64,000 bases of DNA from assembly GCA_036503775.1 (NCBI GenBank), contig DASXWH010000015.1, positions 1-64,000 of the forward strand, read 5' to 3'. The DNA comes from Ohtaekwangia sp036503775 (lineage in GTDB: Bacteria; Bacteroidota; Bacteroidia; Cytophagales; Cyclobacteriaceae). The first letter of the stretch is position 1, and each line of letters opens with the position of its first letter. Shown here piece by piece: positions 1 through 9,290 of this stretch. The position numbers and the translations under genes were made by a program. Below the pieces are notes generated by a model. The model was not told where the DNA came from. It did no database searches and saw only the letters and a program-made list of their open reading frames with translations.

Positions 1-1053
1 GATAAACAGGAACGAATCTTTGAGAGATTCTTTCAGAATGAGCTGCCTAAAAGTATGGTGAACCAGGGAAGCGGGATAGGTTTATCCATTACACGCGAGT
101 TTGTGAAGATTCACGGGGGATCAATTGGTGTAGACAGCGAACCCGGTAAGGGAAGCTGCTTCACCGTGTTACTCCCTGTTAGTGAAATTAAAGCCCATGC
201 TATCGATCCTTCAACTGAAAATATTCTCACACCTGAGCAAGCGGTAGAAGAACTTCATTTGACTGATGAAGTAGTTCTGGAAAACCAAAAACCACTTGTT
301 CTTCTGGTCGAGGATAATGAGGACTTTCGGTTCTACCTGAAGGATAATTTAAAACAGGCGTACGAAGTCATTGAAGCGAAAGATGGTTTGGATGGATGGA
401 AAAAATCGCTGAGCTATTTCCCGGACCTGATCGTAAGTGATGTAATGATGCCAGAAATGAATGGTATTGAATTCTGCAGAAAGATCAAGTCAGACCAGCG
501 GGTTTCGCATATCCCCGTGATTCTGCTGACAGCCAGAACCAGTGAAGAGCAACGCTTAGAGGGTTTTGATACCGGTGCTGATGATTACATTAACAAGCCC
601 TTTAATTTTGAAATACTGGAGTCTCGTATTCGCAATCTGATCAGCCAGCGTGAAAAACTTCAGAAAACATTATCCAAAGCTTCAGGGGTAAAAGCGAGCG
701 AACTGAATATCACTTCCCTGGATGAAAAGCTTATTCAGAATGCTATCCGGTACGTTGAAGAAAATGTTTCGAATGCTGACTTCTCCGTTGAAGACCTGAG
801 CCGTGAGCTTGGGATCAGTCGCGCTCACTTCTATAAGAAGATTCTGGCGTTAACCGGTAAATCTCCTTTGGAATTCATCCGGGCTATTCGTTTGCAACAA
901 GCTGCGCAACTTCTGGAAAAAAGTCAGCTTACCGTTGCAGAAGTTGCATATAAGGTTGGGTTTAATAATCCGAAGTACTTTGCCAAGTACTTTAAAGAAA
1001 CCTACCACGTGCTACCCTCAGCGTATGCTGCCGGAAAACGCAGAGTGTTGTGA
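1..1053 (+). CDS. Hybrid two-component system regulator (HTCS), C-terminal part
   Basis: The gene is open from base 1, so its start lies left of the window; 350 residues are visible. The first residues are the end of a histidine kinase ATPase domain, with an IFERFF box and the G2 box GSGIGLSI. A response-regulator receiver domain follows (about residues 95-210), with acidic residues at VEDNED, a phosphoacceptor Asp near visible residue 147 in IVSDVMMPEMNG, and the conserved Lys in NKPF. An AraC-type DNA-binding domain of two helix-turn-helix units fills about residues 240-350. In Bacteroidota such one-protein sensor/regulators bind an oligosaccharide in the periplasm and activate the neighbouring polysaccharide utilisation locus. 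The genes starting at 1587 are the obvious target. The periplasmic sensor half is outside the window, so the ligand cannot be read here. Confidence 0.93.
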   Translation, partial: DKQERIFERFFQNELPKSMVNQGSGIGLSITREFVKIHGGSIGVDSEPGKGSCFTVLLPVSEIKAHAIDPSTENILTPEQAVEELHLTDEVVLENQKPLVLLVEDNEDFRFYLKDNLKQAYEVIEAKDGLDGWKKSLSYFPDLIVSDVMMPEMNGIEFCRKIKSDQRVSHIPVILLTARTSEEQRLEGFDTGADDYINKPFNFEILESRIRNLISQREKLQKTLSKASGVKASELNITSLDEKLIQNAIRYVEENVSNADFSVEDLSRELGISRAHFYKKILALTGKSPLEFIRAIRLQQAAQLLEKSQLTVAEVAYKVGFNNPKYFAKYFKETYHVLPSAYAAGKRRVL

Positions 1054-1148
1054 TTATTTATTTTCTGAAAACAAATTCATACCCGATAACATCAATTTTG
1101 TATCCTTCTGCCCTTGGCTTTGATTTTATATTTGGCTTTTCTCATATT

Positions 1149-1253
1149 ATGGCAACTGAAAAGACCAAAAAAGTTAAGCGCCTTACGTTGTTCCTCGAAA
1201 TCGTTATCTATGTTGCTATTGCTGTTTCTTTTGCGTTGATCATGACCAATTGA
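1149..1253 (+). CDS. Possible 34-residue single-helix membrane protein
   Basis: An ATG at 1149 opens a 34-codon frame ending in TGA. The product begins with a Lys/Thr-rich stretch (MATEKTKKVKR) followed by one hydrophobic helix of about 20 residues (from LTLFLEIV to SFALIM), the layout of a small inner-membrane protein with its N-terminus in the cytoplasm. A TATATTTG sequence at 1127-1134 matches the Bacteroidota -7 box, but only 14 bp separate it from the ATG and no good -33 box is present. I do not recognise a family. It lies between the regulator and the utilisation locus; nothing ties it to sugar use. A chance reading frame remains possible. Confidence 0.4.
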   Translation: MATEKTKKVKRLTLFLEIVIYVAIAVSFALIMTN

Positions 1254-1586
1254 TCTTCAGGCAATTCTTCAGAACAAACTATTCATACAGCTCCGGTAAC
1301 AAGCTCTCCCTTTCAGGCTTGTCTGCATTTGACATCCGATTCATTTAATCTTTACTATTTAAGGCGCAGTTGGGCCCATCTCCTAATGTATTTGTGAGCA
1401 GCCCGCTCTTTTGGTGTAGTGAATTTATACACCTCGAAAAGACATTTTGATACCTTCTAAAGACTTCTAAGCCACTAGTACGAGACGATTTAATACCCTT
1501 CTCAAGCCAGTTCCGACCCTACCTTTATCGCAACCGATTGCGAAAATTATGTCTTGCAAACCGGTGGCCTGAACGAAACTAAAGAG
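1254..1586. promoter_or_regulatory. Upstream region of the polysaccharide utilisation locus with repeated words
   Basis: This 333-bp stretch holds no convincing gene. It contains the word CTTCTAA twice at one helical-turn spacing (1454-1460 and 1464-1470). A third, similar copy is CTTCTCAAGCCA at 1498-1509, which resembles CTTCTAAGCCA at 1464-1474. A short perfect inverted repeat, CGCAA-4-TTGCG, lies at 1529-1542. TACCTTTA at 1520-1527 differs by one base from the TAnnTTTG -7 box. A promoter here would place the repeats just upstream of it, where an AraC-type HTCS regulator would bind. This is inference from position and repetition only. Confidence 0.45.
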
Positions 1587-4424
1587 ATGAAAAAAGTAGC
1601 ATTAGCAAAGATTATTCTATTCGCGGGACTGATGTCGTGCTCTAAACCTGGCAGCTATGATAAGCTGAGTGACGGTATTATTGTTAAACCTGAAAATGAC
1701 CAGAATACCAAGGCGTTAAAACTGCAGGTGATCACTGATGAGATCATTCGTGTGGTTGCCACTCCCACCGATACATTCTCCACGGCAAAAAGCCTGGTGA
1801 TATTACCTGAGCTCAAGGCGTCATCAAACTGGAGTGTAGAGGAAACTGAAGGTAACGTAGTATTGGTAACACCCAAACTCCGTGCACAGGTATCTCTGGC
1901 AGACGGTCAGGTTACTTTTCTCGATGCTGCTGGTCAGGTTATTCTTCAGGAGCAGAAAAATGGTGGAAAAACATTTGCCCCCACGTTGGTTGACGGTCAG
2001 CCGAGTTATCAGATCAAACAGGTTTTTGAATCACCGGAAGATGAAGCATTCTATGGTTTAGGAGCTCATCAAAATGGTCAGATGAATTATAAAGGCCAGG
2101 ATGTTGAATTGGTTCAGCATAATATTGTAGACGTTGTTCCCTTTTTATATTCCAATAAGAACTACGGAATTCTTTGGGATAACTATTCAATCAGCCGGTT
2201 TGGCGACCCCAGATCGTATCAATCACTGAATTCATTGAAGCTGTTTGATCGTGATGGAAAAGAAGGCGGGCTTACTGCAGACTATTATGTAGAGAATAAG
2301 ATCACCGCTACTAAAACTGAAAACAAAATAGAGTATGAGTTTTTGGAAACTCCTGAAGTTGAAGGATTCCCCAAAGATGTTTCTCGTCACGGTAAAGTGA
2401 TTTGGGAAGGCAGCTTCATATCTCAGGAAGAAGGTGTTCATAAATTTCTCACCTACTCTTCCGGGTATCTTAAGATCTGGATTGACGGAAATTTGGTGTT
2501 AGACAAATGGCGCCAGAACTGGAATCCGTGGACGAACAAATTTAATGTACTGGTTAAGAACGGTGAGAAGCATTCTATTAAAATAGAATGGATTCCCTGT
2601 GATGCCGGATACTTCTCCATCAAACATCTGGACCCCTATGCTCCGCTGGATCAAAACCGGTTAACCCTTTCATCTGAAATTGGTGATGCCATTGACTACT
2701 ATTTCATCAAAGGTGAAAATGCAGACAGTGTGATCAGTGGTTATCGTCAGATCACTGGCAAAGCACCGATTGCTCCGAAATGGGCAATGGGCTTCTGGCA
2801 AAGCCGTGAACGCTACCGGAATCAGCAGGAGATGATTGACGTGGTGAAAGAATATCGTAAGCGTCAGATTCCGGTAGATAACATCGTGCTCGACTGGCAA
2901 TACTGGGAAGACCCCAAGTGGGGTTCACATGAGTTCGATCTGAAACGATTCCCGAATCCAGGGGGGATGGTGAATGAATTGCACAAAGACCTTCACGCGC
3001 GATTGATGATCTCTGTTTGGCCCAAGTTCAATAAAGGAACAGCCAACTATGAGGAGATGAGGAAAGGTGGTTTCCTGCTGATGAATAACATCAATCATAA
3101 ACCTGTGCGCAAAGACTGGGTAGGTATAGGATATGAGAACACATTTTATGATCCCTTTAACGAAGAAGCCGGAAAATTATTCTGGAAGCAAATCGATCAA
3201 AACCTTAATTCACTGGGCATTGATGCGTGGTGGCTTGATGCCACGGAGCCAGACATTCACTCCAACCTTTCTATTGAAGCCCGCAAACTGAATATGAGCC
3301 CTACTGCGATGGGGCCTGGAGCAAAATACTTCAACGCCTACTCGCTGATGAATGCAAAGGGTGTATACGAAGGACAACGCCATTCAAGTCCTGACAAGCG
3401 TGTATTCATTCTTACGCGTTCGGCATTTGCCGGCCAGCAACGTTATGGTGCCACTACATGGAGCGGTGACATTGTTTCACGCTGGAGTGACTTTAAGGAT
3501 CAGATCGCTGCCGGTGTAAACTTTTCACTCTCGGGTATTCCTTATTGGACGATGGACATTGGAGGATTTTCTGTTGAGAAAAGATATGAGCATCAGCAAG
3601 GTGAAGATATCCTGGAATGGCAGGAGTTGAATACGCGCTGGTTCCAGTTCGGTGCGTTCTGTCCGGTGTTCCGTTCACATGGTCAATATCCGTTCCGCGA
3701 AATTTATAATATCTCGAAAGAAGGAAGCGACACCTACAACAGCATGGTGTATTATGATAAGCTTCGGTATCGCCTGTTGCCGTATATCTATTCACTGGCC
3801 GGACAAAGCTACTGGAATGACTACACCATCATGCGCGGGCTGGTAATGGATTTCAATGCAGATCCGAAAGTTCAAAGCATTGGTGATCAGTATATGTTTG
3901 GTCCGTCCCTGCTGATCAGCCCGGTTACCGATTTCAAAGCGCGGAGCCGTGAGGTATATCTGCCTGCTTCAACCGGCTGGTATGATTTCTACACCGGAAA
4001 ATATGTTGAAGGCGGTCAGCTCATGATAGCTGAAGCACCACTTGATCGCATGCCGCTATTTGTGCGTGAAGGTTCTATTCTTCCGATGGGACCCGACATG
4101 CAGTACAGCAATGAGAAACCTGCTGACCCATTAACGCTCTATGTCTTCACCGGCAAAGACGCTGCCTTTACGCTGTATGAAGATGAAGGTGAGAATTACA
4201 ATTATGAAAAAGGTCAGTATGCTTCTGTTCCGATGACATACAATGAATCCTCCAAAACATTAACGATTGGCAATCGCACGGGATCATTCGTGGGAATGAA
4301 AACCAATCGTAAGGTCAATATAGTTTGGGTAGTTAAAGATCAACCTGTTGGGGCTGGTGGCAGCACCAGTCCTCATCAGGTGATCGATTATTCCGGAGCG
4401 GAAATAAGCCTGACGAGAAACTAG
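1587..4424 (+). CDS. GH31 alpha-glycosidase lipoprotein with PA14-like insert, probable alpha-xylosidase
   Basis: The 945-residue product starts with a lipoprotein signal (MKKVALAKIILFAGLMSC), so the ATG at 1587 fits better than the in-frame ATG at 1554. The order is an N-terminal beta-sandwich, a PA14-like insert at roughly residues 240-355, a GH31 (beta/alpha)8 barrel, and C-terminal beta domains. The nucleophile is Asp551 in WWLDATEPD and the acid/base is Asp628 in WSGDI. A PA14 insert in GH31 is known from alpha-xylosidases that act on large xyloglucan oligosaccharides. Beside a BACON-GH5 gene, removal of alpha-1,6-xylosyl groups is the most likely job, in the periplasm or at the surface. 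Alpha-glucosidase activity cannot be excluded. It is the first gene of the locus, 56 bp before susC. Confidence 0.9.
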   Translation: MKKVALAKIILFAGLMSCSKPGSYDKLSDGIIVKPENDQNTKALKLQVITDEIIRVVATPTDTFSTAKSLVILPELKASSNWSVEETEGNVVLVTPKLRAQVSLADGQVTFLDAAGQVILQEQKNGGKTFAPTLVDGQPSYQIKQVFESPEDEAFYGLGAHQNGQMNYKGQDVELVQHNIVDVVPFLYSNKNYGILWDNYSISRFGDPRSYQSLNSLKLFDRDGKEGGLTADYYVENKITATKTENKIEYEFLETPEVEGFPKDVSRHGKVIWEGSFISQEEGVHKFLTYSSGYLKIWIDGNLVLDKWRQNWNPWTNKFNVLVKNGEKHSIKIEWIPCDAGYFSIKHLDPYAPLDQNRLTLSSEIGDAIDYYFIKGENADSVISGYRQITGKAPIAPKWAMGFWQSRERYRNQQEMIDVVKEYRKRQIPVDNIVLDWQYWEDPKWGSHEFDLKRFPNPGGMVNELHKDLHARLMISVWPKFNKGTANYEEMRKGGFLLMNNINHKPVRKDWVGIGYENTFYDPFNEEAGKLFWKQIDQNLNSLGIDAWWLDATEPDIHSNLSIEARKLNMSPTAMGPGAKYFNAYSLMNAKGVYEGQRHSSPDKRVFILTRSAFAGQQRYGATTWSGDIVSRWSDFKDQIAAGVNFSLSGIPYWTMDIGGFSVEKRYEHQQGEDILEWQELNTRWFQFGAFCPVFRSHGQYPFREIYNISKEGSDTYNSMVYYDKLRYRLLPYIYSLAGQSYWNDYTIMRGLVMDFNADPKVQSIGDQYMFGPSLLISPVTDFKARSREVYLPASTGWYDFYTGKYVEGGQLMIAEAPLDRMPLFVREGSILPMGPDMQYSNEKPADPLTLYVFTGKDAAFTLYEDEGENYNYEKGQYASVPMTYNESSKTLTIGNRTGSFVGMKTNRKVNIVWVVKDQPVGAGGSTSPHQVIDYSGAEISLTRN

Positions 4425-4480
4425 AAGAAATTTCAAGGATAATCCTGAAAACGAAAACAACTCTAAACCAAAATAAACCT

Positions 4481-7400
4481 ATGACGAAGAAAATCTACAG
4501 AAGCTTATGGTTCGCTTCCGTATGTTTCTTTCTGCTGACCTCGCTCACTGCACTTGCACAGAAGCAGGTAGTAACAGGAAGAATAACGGATGCAACCGGT
4601 TCACCCTTGCCTGGGGTAAACATCATCGTGAAGGGTACTACCACAGGTACTACCGCTGATACCGATGGTGCTTATTCACTGGAGGCCGGTAAAGATGACA
4701 TTTTAGTACTGTCATTTATCGGGTACAAATCCACTGAAGTAGCGGTTGGCAATCAAACTAAAATTGATGTCACCTTAGAAGAAGATGTTTCCACCCTCGA
4801 TGAAATTGTAGTAGTAGGGTACGGTGAGCAGAAGAAGAAACTGGTTACGGGTGCCAACATTCAGGTGGACGGTGAAGATGTACAAAAACAAAACTACCTG
4901 AATCCATTGCAGGCATTGCAGGGACAGGCTCCGGGTGTGAACATCACATCCACATCAGGTCAGCCGGGTGCAGATATGAAAGTAGTTATTCGCGGACTCG
5001 GTACTGTGGGTAAATCCGGACCACTTTATGTTATTGATGGAATTCCGGGTGGAGATATTTCCATTCTGAATCCAAATGATATCAAGTCCATTGATGTGTT
5101 GAAAGATGCGGCCTCTGCGGCCATCTATGGTTCACAGGCTGCGAATGGTGTTGTACTGGTTACCACACGAATGGGTGCCAAAGGCAAAGGACAGGTGACC
5201 TTTGATATGTATACCGGCCTTCAGAATGTAAGCCGTAAGGCAGACATGCTGAATGCGGAAGAATACAAGGTCATCATGAACGAACAAGCGTTGAACTCCG
5301 GATCAGCTCCAATCAATTTCGATGCAATGACCGGATTGGCTGATACGAAATGGATGGACTACATGTTCAAGGATGATGCAAAGATCAGCAATTACACATT
5401 GGGTCTTACAGGTGGTACTGACGCGTCCACCTATGCGCTCTCGCTTAACTATATCAACCAGGAAGGCATTGTGGGAGGCGAAGATGTTTCCAACTATGAG
5501 CGCTATGGATTCAGAGCGAACTCCGAACACAAAATGTATGATAATGTATTGAAGATCGGACAACACCTCAATTTTAACTACATCAAGAATACAGGTATCC
5601 CGGTAGGTAATCAATATTACAACGCACTTCGTGGAGCTTTTGGAACTTCACCTTTATCTCCGGTGTACAGCGACAATAATCTTTTCGACAGTCCTTTCAA
5701 CGATACACAGAACTCACCCTGGTATAAAGGTGATGGAAACCCGTACGGTTCGATGATGACTTCCGTGAATAACCTGAATGATGCGCAGAAATTATGGGCC
5801 GACATGTATGCAGAATTGGAGCCTGTGAAAAATCTCCGATTCAGATCAACAGTTGGTTTCAATTACTACGCTACTGAATACAGGTCGTTTACACCATTGT
5901 ATCAATTTTCCATTTACTCTTTCAACACAGACCACACAACCACAAGCCAGAATACCAGCAAGGGATATACGTTGTCGTTTATCAATACGGCAACCTATGA
6001 TTTTACACTGGGTACTGACCACGCGTTTAGTGTGATGGCAGGTATGGAAGCGATCAGCTATCAGGGCACCAAGTTGTCTGGTTCTAACTGGAATCTGTTA
6101 TCACAGTTCAATGATTTCTCTCACGCCTACCTTGGTAATACAACCGGGCAGGCACACCTCGATGCTGATGGAAATGTAGTGGAAACACGTGTTGTAGGAG
6201 GAGGCCCGGAGAATCAAACCCGCAGAGCCTCTTACTTCGGACGTTTGTCTTATAACTATAAAGAGAAGTATTTGTTCAACGCCACCCTGAGAAGAGACGG
6301 CTCGTCAAAATTTGCGGAAGGAAATCGTTGGGGTTTCTTCCCGTCAGTTTCAGCAGGATGGGTACTGACGCAGGAGGATTTTGTACTCAGTTCAGGCATT
6401 ACAAACTGGCTTGATTTCTTCAAGCTTCGCGCAAGCTGGGGTCAGGTAGGAAATCAGGATATTGGTGATAATCAGTTTGCCGCACCGATCAATACTTCAA
6501 CCAACGTTTCCAGTGATAACCCTGCAGCTTACTATACTTTCGGAACAAGTAATCTGAATGTTCCGGGTGCTTATCCAAAGCGGTTGTCTAATCCGAATGT
6601 TCAATGGGAAACTTCGGAACAAATCAACTTCGGATTTGACGCAAAGATTTTAACCAATCGTCTTGATATAGCTTTTGACTACTATGTAAAAACAACAAAG
6701 GACTGGCTGGTTGAAGCACCTATTCTGGCTACTGCCGGAGCTTTGCCCCCGTTCATAAACGGTGGTGATGTAAAGAACAGCGGTATTGAACTGGCACTTG
6801 GTTATTCTTCCAAGGTCGGAGATCTGAATTATCGTGTTGGTGTGAATGGAGCTTACAACAAAAATACTGTAGGTAAAATACCTACTGAAGATGGTATTAT
6901 CCATGGCCCGCTTAATCAGTTGTATGACAACTCTGAAGAATTTGCCAGAGTTGAGAATGGACATCAGATCGGATACTTCTGGGGTTATGAAACAGCCGGT
7001 ATTTTCCAAAGCGAGGCAGATATTCTGGCCTGGCAGGAAGCGGGCAACGGAATACTTCAAACGGATGTTAAACCGGGCGATGTAAAATATGTAGACCGAG
7101 TGAAAGATGGCAAGATCGACAGCAATGACAAGACGGATCTGGGCAGCGGCATTCCTGATTTTACAATAGGGTTCAATATCAATCTGGCCTATAAAGGTTT
7201 TGATCTCAGTGTAAATGCCTTCGGTGCTATGGGTGGTGAGCTTGTTCAATCGTATCGCAACCATTCAAACAAGCAGGCAAACTATACATCCGCTATACTT
7301 GACCGCTGGACTGGAGAAGGAACTTCTAACCGGATGCCTCGTGTAACCGAGACCAATGTTAACTGGCAGTTCTCTGACCTGTATATCCAGGATGGTGATT

Positions 7401-7648
7401 ACCTGCGCATCAGTAACGTCACCTTAGGATACGATCTGGCCGGACTCATCAAGCAGAAATTCCTGAGCCAGTTAAGAGTGTATGTGCAGGGACAAAACCT
7501 GTTCACCTTTACCAAGTATGATGGTATGGATCCAGAAATCGGCTATGGCCCAGATACCGCGCCAAATCAAACCTACATTTCAGGAGTTGATTTAGGGTAT
7601 TACCCAAGACCTAAAACCGTACTGGTGGGTGTTAATCTTAAATTCTGA
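4481..7648 (+). CDS. susC: SusC/RagA-family TonB-dependent outer-membrane transporter
   Basis: The 1055-residue protein has a signal peptide ending near TALAQ. A carboxypeptidase-D-like Ig domain follows (GRITDATGSPLPGVNI and on, about residues 30-110), then the SusC-typical LDEIVVVGYG segment, a plug domain (about 115-230) and a long beta-barrel that ends in an aromatic C-terminus (VGVNLKF). SusC proteins form the pore through which glycans captured by SusD pass in a TonB-driven step. The susD gene starts 15 bp after the stop, the standard paired arrangement. Substrate is inferred from the neighbouring GH31 and GH5 enzymes, not from this protein. The length is normal for the family. Confidence 0.96.
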   Translation: MTKKIYRSLWFASVCFFLLTSLTALAQKQVVTGRITDATGSPLPGVNIIVKGTTTGTTADTDGAYSLEAGKDDILVLSFIGYKSTEVAVGNQTKIDVTLEEDVSTLDEIVVVGYGEQKKKLVTGANIQVDGEDVQKQNYLNPLQALQGQAPGVNITSTSGQPGADMKVVIRGLGTVGKSGPLYVIDGIPGGDISILNPNDIKSIDVLKDAASAAIYGSQAANGVVLVTTRMGAKGKGQVTFDMYTGLQNVSRKADMLNAEEYKVIMNEQALNSGSAPINFDAMTGLADTKWMDYMFKDDAKISNYTLGLTGGTDASTYALSLNYINQEGIVGGEDVSNYERYGFRANSEHKMYDNVLKIGQHLNFNYIKNTGIPVGNQYYNALRGAFGTSPLSPVYSDNNLFDSPFNDTQNSPWYKGDGNPYGSMMTSVNNLNDAQKLWADMYAELEPVKNLRFRSTVGFNYYATEYRSFTPLYQFSIYSFNTDHTTTSQNTSKGYTLSFINTATYDFTLGTDHAFSVMAGMEAISYQGTKLSGSNWNLLSQFNDFSHAYLGNTTGQAHLDADGNVVETRVVGGGPENQTRRASYFGRLSYNYKEKYLFNATLRRDGSSKFAEGNRWGFFPSVSAGWVLTQEDFVLSSGITNWLDFFKLRASWGQVGNQDIGDNQFAAPINTSTNVSSDNPAAYYTFGTSNLNVPGAYPKRLSNPNVQWETSEQINFGFDAKILTNRLDIAFDYYVKTTKDWLVEAPILATAGALPPFINGGDVKNSGIELALGYSSKVGDLNYRVGVNGAYNKNTVGKIPTEDGIIHGPLNQLYDNSEEFARVENGHQIGYFWGYETAGIFQSEADILAWQEAGNGILQTDVKPGDVKYVDRVKDGKIDSNDKTDLGSGIPDFTIGFNINLAYKGFDLSVNAFGAMGGELVQSYRNHSNKQANYTSAILDRWTGEGTSNRMPRVTETNVNWQFSDLYIQDGDYLRISNVTLGYDLAGLIKQKFLSQLRVYVQGQNLFTFTKYDGMDPEIGYGPDTAPNQTYISGVDLGYYPRPKTVLVGVNLKF

Positions 7649-7663
7649 AATCACTAACGAAGA

Positions 7664-9280
7664 ATGTACATGAAACACATATATATAATTGCATTGAGTC
7701 TTGGCATGGTGCTCTCCTCCTGCAGTGAGGATTTCCTGGATGTCGAGTCAGAAACAGAAGTGTTTGATAACAACTTCTATAAAACGGTTGCCGATGCCGA
7801 AATGGCATTGATCGGTTGCTATGATGGTTATCAGCGAACATCATCGAATGGCAACCTGTCATTCTATGTGGTGTCTGAAGTTTTATCGGATAATACGTTT
7901 GGTGGAACCGGAAATACGGATGGCAGAGGATACCAGGCCCTGGATCGGTTTAGCAAAGCCGAATCACCTTCAGACAATAACCTGTTTAACGGGACATGGT
8001 CAGACTACTATGCCGGCATCTTTCGTTGCAATACCTTGCTGAGCAAGCTGGATGGCGTAGCGTTTGAATCGGAAACCACAACCCGTAATCGTATCGAAGG
8101 GGAGACTCGCTTTCTCCGGGCTATCATGTACTTTGATATGGTACGCCTGTTTGAAAGAGTACCGCTGCTAACTGTGCCCACGGATGATAATGTTCCGCAG
8201 GCAGATGCTGCAGATACATACAAACTCATTGTTGAAGACCTGAAGTATGCAGCAGAAAATATCCCGGCCGATGCCTATCCGAAAGCTAATGCTGCACAGA
8301 ATGATGGCCGCATAACACAATATGCTGCAAAAGCTTTGCTGGCCCGCGTGTATTTGTTCTACAAAGGTTATTATGGAAATGATACAGGCCTCGGTGTAAC
8401 CAGTGCTGAAGTACTGGCGGGACTGGAAGATGTTATTTCCAGTGGTGAGTTTGAACTGGTGGAAGAATTCAAATCACTGTGGCCAGGCGCAAGCTATTTG
8501 CCGGATGATGATAACACGTTAGACGTATCCGGTTATGCCGGTGAAGGAAACAGCGAAATCGTATTTGCACAGAAATTCAACAGCACGCAGGATTACAACG
8601 GTAACTCCGATGGTAACCGCTGGCTGGTGATGATGGGTATGCGCAATACAAACTACTCTCCGTATGGAAAAGGATGGGGCGCCTGTACGGTAAATCCCAG
8701 ACTGGTCGCTGAATTTTCAAATGATGATGACCGAAAGGTGGCTTCCATCATTGATATAGAAGGCGAAGGCGTTGCTGATTTTGATCTGGGTGATCAGCGC
8801 GAGTACACCGGTTACACCAATAAGAAGTATACACCTACCGCTTTACCAGATGGAACTTCAAACACGGGTGGTGGTAACGATTTTCAGATTTCACAAGATC
8901 AGGATTTTGTAGTGATCCGGTATGCCGATGTGTTGCTTATGGCGGCTGAGCTTGGTGCTCCTACTGCACAGGCATACTATGATGAAGTCAGAACACGCTC
9001 AGGCCTGACAGCCCGTCCGGTTACACAGGCTAACATTCTGGAAGAACGGAAGTTTGAATTTGCATTTGAAGGTATCCGGTACTGGGATCTTCTCCGTCAG
9101 GGATTAAGCACTGCGGCCTCAACCATTGCACAGACTCAGGAAGTTTTGAGTGGTGAAGTGGAAGATGAGGTTGTGATTGAAGAAGCTGACATTCTTTCAA
9201 CCCGCGGGTTTATGCAGATTCCCAATACGCAGATTACATTATCAAATGGTGTGCTGGTTCAGAATGATGGTTGGGAATAA
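7664..9280 (+). CDS. susD: SusD/RagB-family glycan-binding lipoprotein
   Basis: The 538-residue product is a lipoprotein (hydrophobic stretch then LSSC), with the family hallmark CSEDFLDV just after the lipid-bearing Cys. SusD signatures follow: TRFLRAIMYFDMVRLFERVPL with its TPR-like helices, AKALLARVYLF, and near the C-terminus a VRTRSGL segment and a KFEFAFEGIRYWDLLR block. SusD lids the SusC barrel and binds the incoming oligosaccharide at the cell surface. The start may be ATG 7664 or ATG 7670; both leave a good lipoprotein signal. It lies between susC (15 bp upstream) and the repeat lipoprotein (10 bp downstream), so these genes are almost surely co-transcribed. Confidence 0.96.
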   Translation: MYMKHIYIIALSLGMVLSSCSEDFLDVESETEVFDNNFYKTVADAEMALIGCYDGYQRTSSNGNLSFYVVSEVLSDNTFGGTGNTDGRGYQALDRFSKAESPSDNNLFNGTWSDYYAGIFRCNTLLSKLDGVAFESETTTRNRIEGETRFLRAIMYFDMVRLFERVPLLTVPTDDNVPQADAADTYKLIVEDLKYAAENIPADAYPKANAAQNDGRITQYAAKALLARVYLFYKGYYGNDTGLGVTSAEVLAGLEDVISSGEFELVEEFKSLWPGASYLPDDDNTLDVSGYAGEGNSEIVFAQKFNSTQDYNGNSDGNRWLVMMGMRNTNYSPYGKGWGACTVNPRLVAEFSNDDDRKVASIIDIEGEGVADFDLGDQREYTGYTNKKYTPTALPDGTSNTGGGNDFQISQDQDFVVIRYADVLLMAAELGAPTAQAYYDEVRTRSGLTARPVTQANILEERKFEFAFEGIRYWDLLRQGLSTAASTIAQTQEVLSGEVEDEVVIEEADILSTRGFMQIPNTQITLSNGVLVQNDGWE

Positions 9281-9290
9281 CGATCTATAA

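Noticed and set aside
6650..7264. A 204-residue open frame on the - strand inside susC
   Set aside because: It lies wholly within a well-conserved SusC barrel, has no recognisable domain and has the look of a chance frame opposite a long gene.
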